A stretch of DNA of 5,378 nucleotides, from the NCBI GenBank assembly GCA_023452965.1, contig JAEXUU010000445.1, positions 1-5,378 on the forward strand, given 5' to 3'. Below, piece after piece: positions 5,081 to 5,378 of the stretch. The notes under the pieces are model-generated. The model searched no databases. It saw nothing but the letters and a program-made list of their open reading frames with translations, and was not told the DNA's origin. The position numbers were made by a program, and so were the translations under genes. This stretch comes from Pseudomonadota bacterium (GTDB lineage Bacteria > Pseudomonadota > Alphaproteobacteria > Rhizobiales > Beijerinckiaceae). Positions within the stretch are counted from its first letter, which is position 1. The number at the start of each line of letters is the position of its first letter.

Positions 5081-5378
5081 TCACCTCACCACGATCCGGC
5101 AATGGCGGGCCAGCCGCGGCAGCAGCTTGGCGAAGACATGGCCGTCAACGGCGACGCAGCCTGCGGTCGGCGTGAAGCCGGCGCGGGCGAGGTGCCAGAA
5201 GATCGCGCTGCCGCGTCCGCGCTGCACCGGCCGGTCGTTCCAGCCGAGTTCGACGATCACATCATAGAGATGATCCTCGCGTTGGAGGCGCTCCTCGGCC
5301 TCGCCGGGCGGGCGGTCGATCAGGCGGTTGTAGCGGCGGTCCTTCTGGTCGTCGCACCAGGCGTCGCGCGGCCCGATC
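5081..5378 (-). CDS. L,D-transpeptidase (YkuD domain), C-terminal part (5' end outside window)
   Basis: The minus strand is open from the window edge to a TGA at 5081-5083, giving 98 residues. The segment RGRGSAIFWHLARAGFTPTAGCVAV carries the YkuD catalytic pattern: H62 of the visible part and, 12 residues later, C74 in TAGCVAV. The GSAIFxH...PTxGCVA form is typical of a subgroup in which the usual Arg after GC(I/V) is replaced. These periplasmic enzymes make 3-3 cross-links in peptidoglycan or attach proteins to it through the active-site cysteine. The tail HVFAKLLPRLARHCRIVVR ends as family members do, so the C-terminus is intact. Any signal peptide would be outside the window. About half or more of the protein is missing, so the exact subfamily cannot be fixed. 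Confidence 0.88.
   Translation of the reverse strand, partial: IGPRDAWCDDQKDRRYNRLIDRPPGEAEERLQREDHLYDVIVELGWNDRPVQRGRGSAIFWHLARAGFTPTAGCVAVDGHVFAKLLPRLARHCRIVVR

Noticed and set aside
5049..5267. Plus-strand open frame (72 codons) at the right end
   Set aside because: It is antisense to the L,D-transpeptidase frame, whose catalytic His and Cys pattern is clear.

Overview
The window looks like ordinary chromosome of a GC-rich alphaproteobacterium, probably of the Hyphomicrobiales (a Bosea/Methylobacterium/Bradyrhizobium-like host). The base is protein character (a LemA/M48 pair, a typical alphaproteobacterial-looking ArgG, an HCCA-isomerase-type DsbA protein), strong GC bias at third codon positions, and a REP-like palindrome beside a small GIY-YIG gene. 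The genus is an inference.

Layout from left to right: the 3' end of a lemA-family gene (+) and, 28 bases later, an HtpX-like M48 membrane metallopeptidase gene (+). Next comes an AT-rich gap with a 21-bp palindrome, then a solo phage-endolysin-like M15 peptidase gene (+). This converges on a DsbA/2-hydroxychromene-2-carboxylate isomerase family gene (-), with a shared hairpin between them that holds the latter's stop codon in its loop. A divergent intergenic region of about 270 bases contains three perfect inverted repeats and leads into argG (+). Right of argG lies a roughly 454-bp unit: a GIY-YIG endonuclease-domain gene (-) bracketed by two 53-bp inverted copies of one palindromic repeat. 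It sits where argG (+) and a VOC/glyoxalase-fold gene (-) would otherwise converge. The window ends in the 3' part of a YkuD-type L,D-transpeptidase gene (-).

Functionally, argG is core arginine biosynthesis. LemA/M48, the M15 peptidase and the L,D-transpeptidase all relate to the cell envelope, but they do not form one operon. The observation most worth pursuing is the GIY-YIG gene flanked by inverted REP-like hairpins whose differences are concentrated at the stem tip and preserve pairing. That arrangement suggests a small mobile or REP-maintaining unit. No tRNA, rRNA, CRISPR array or classical insertion sequence was seen.
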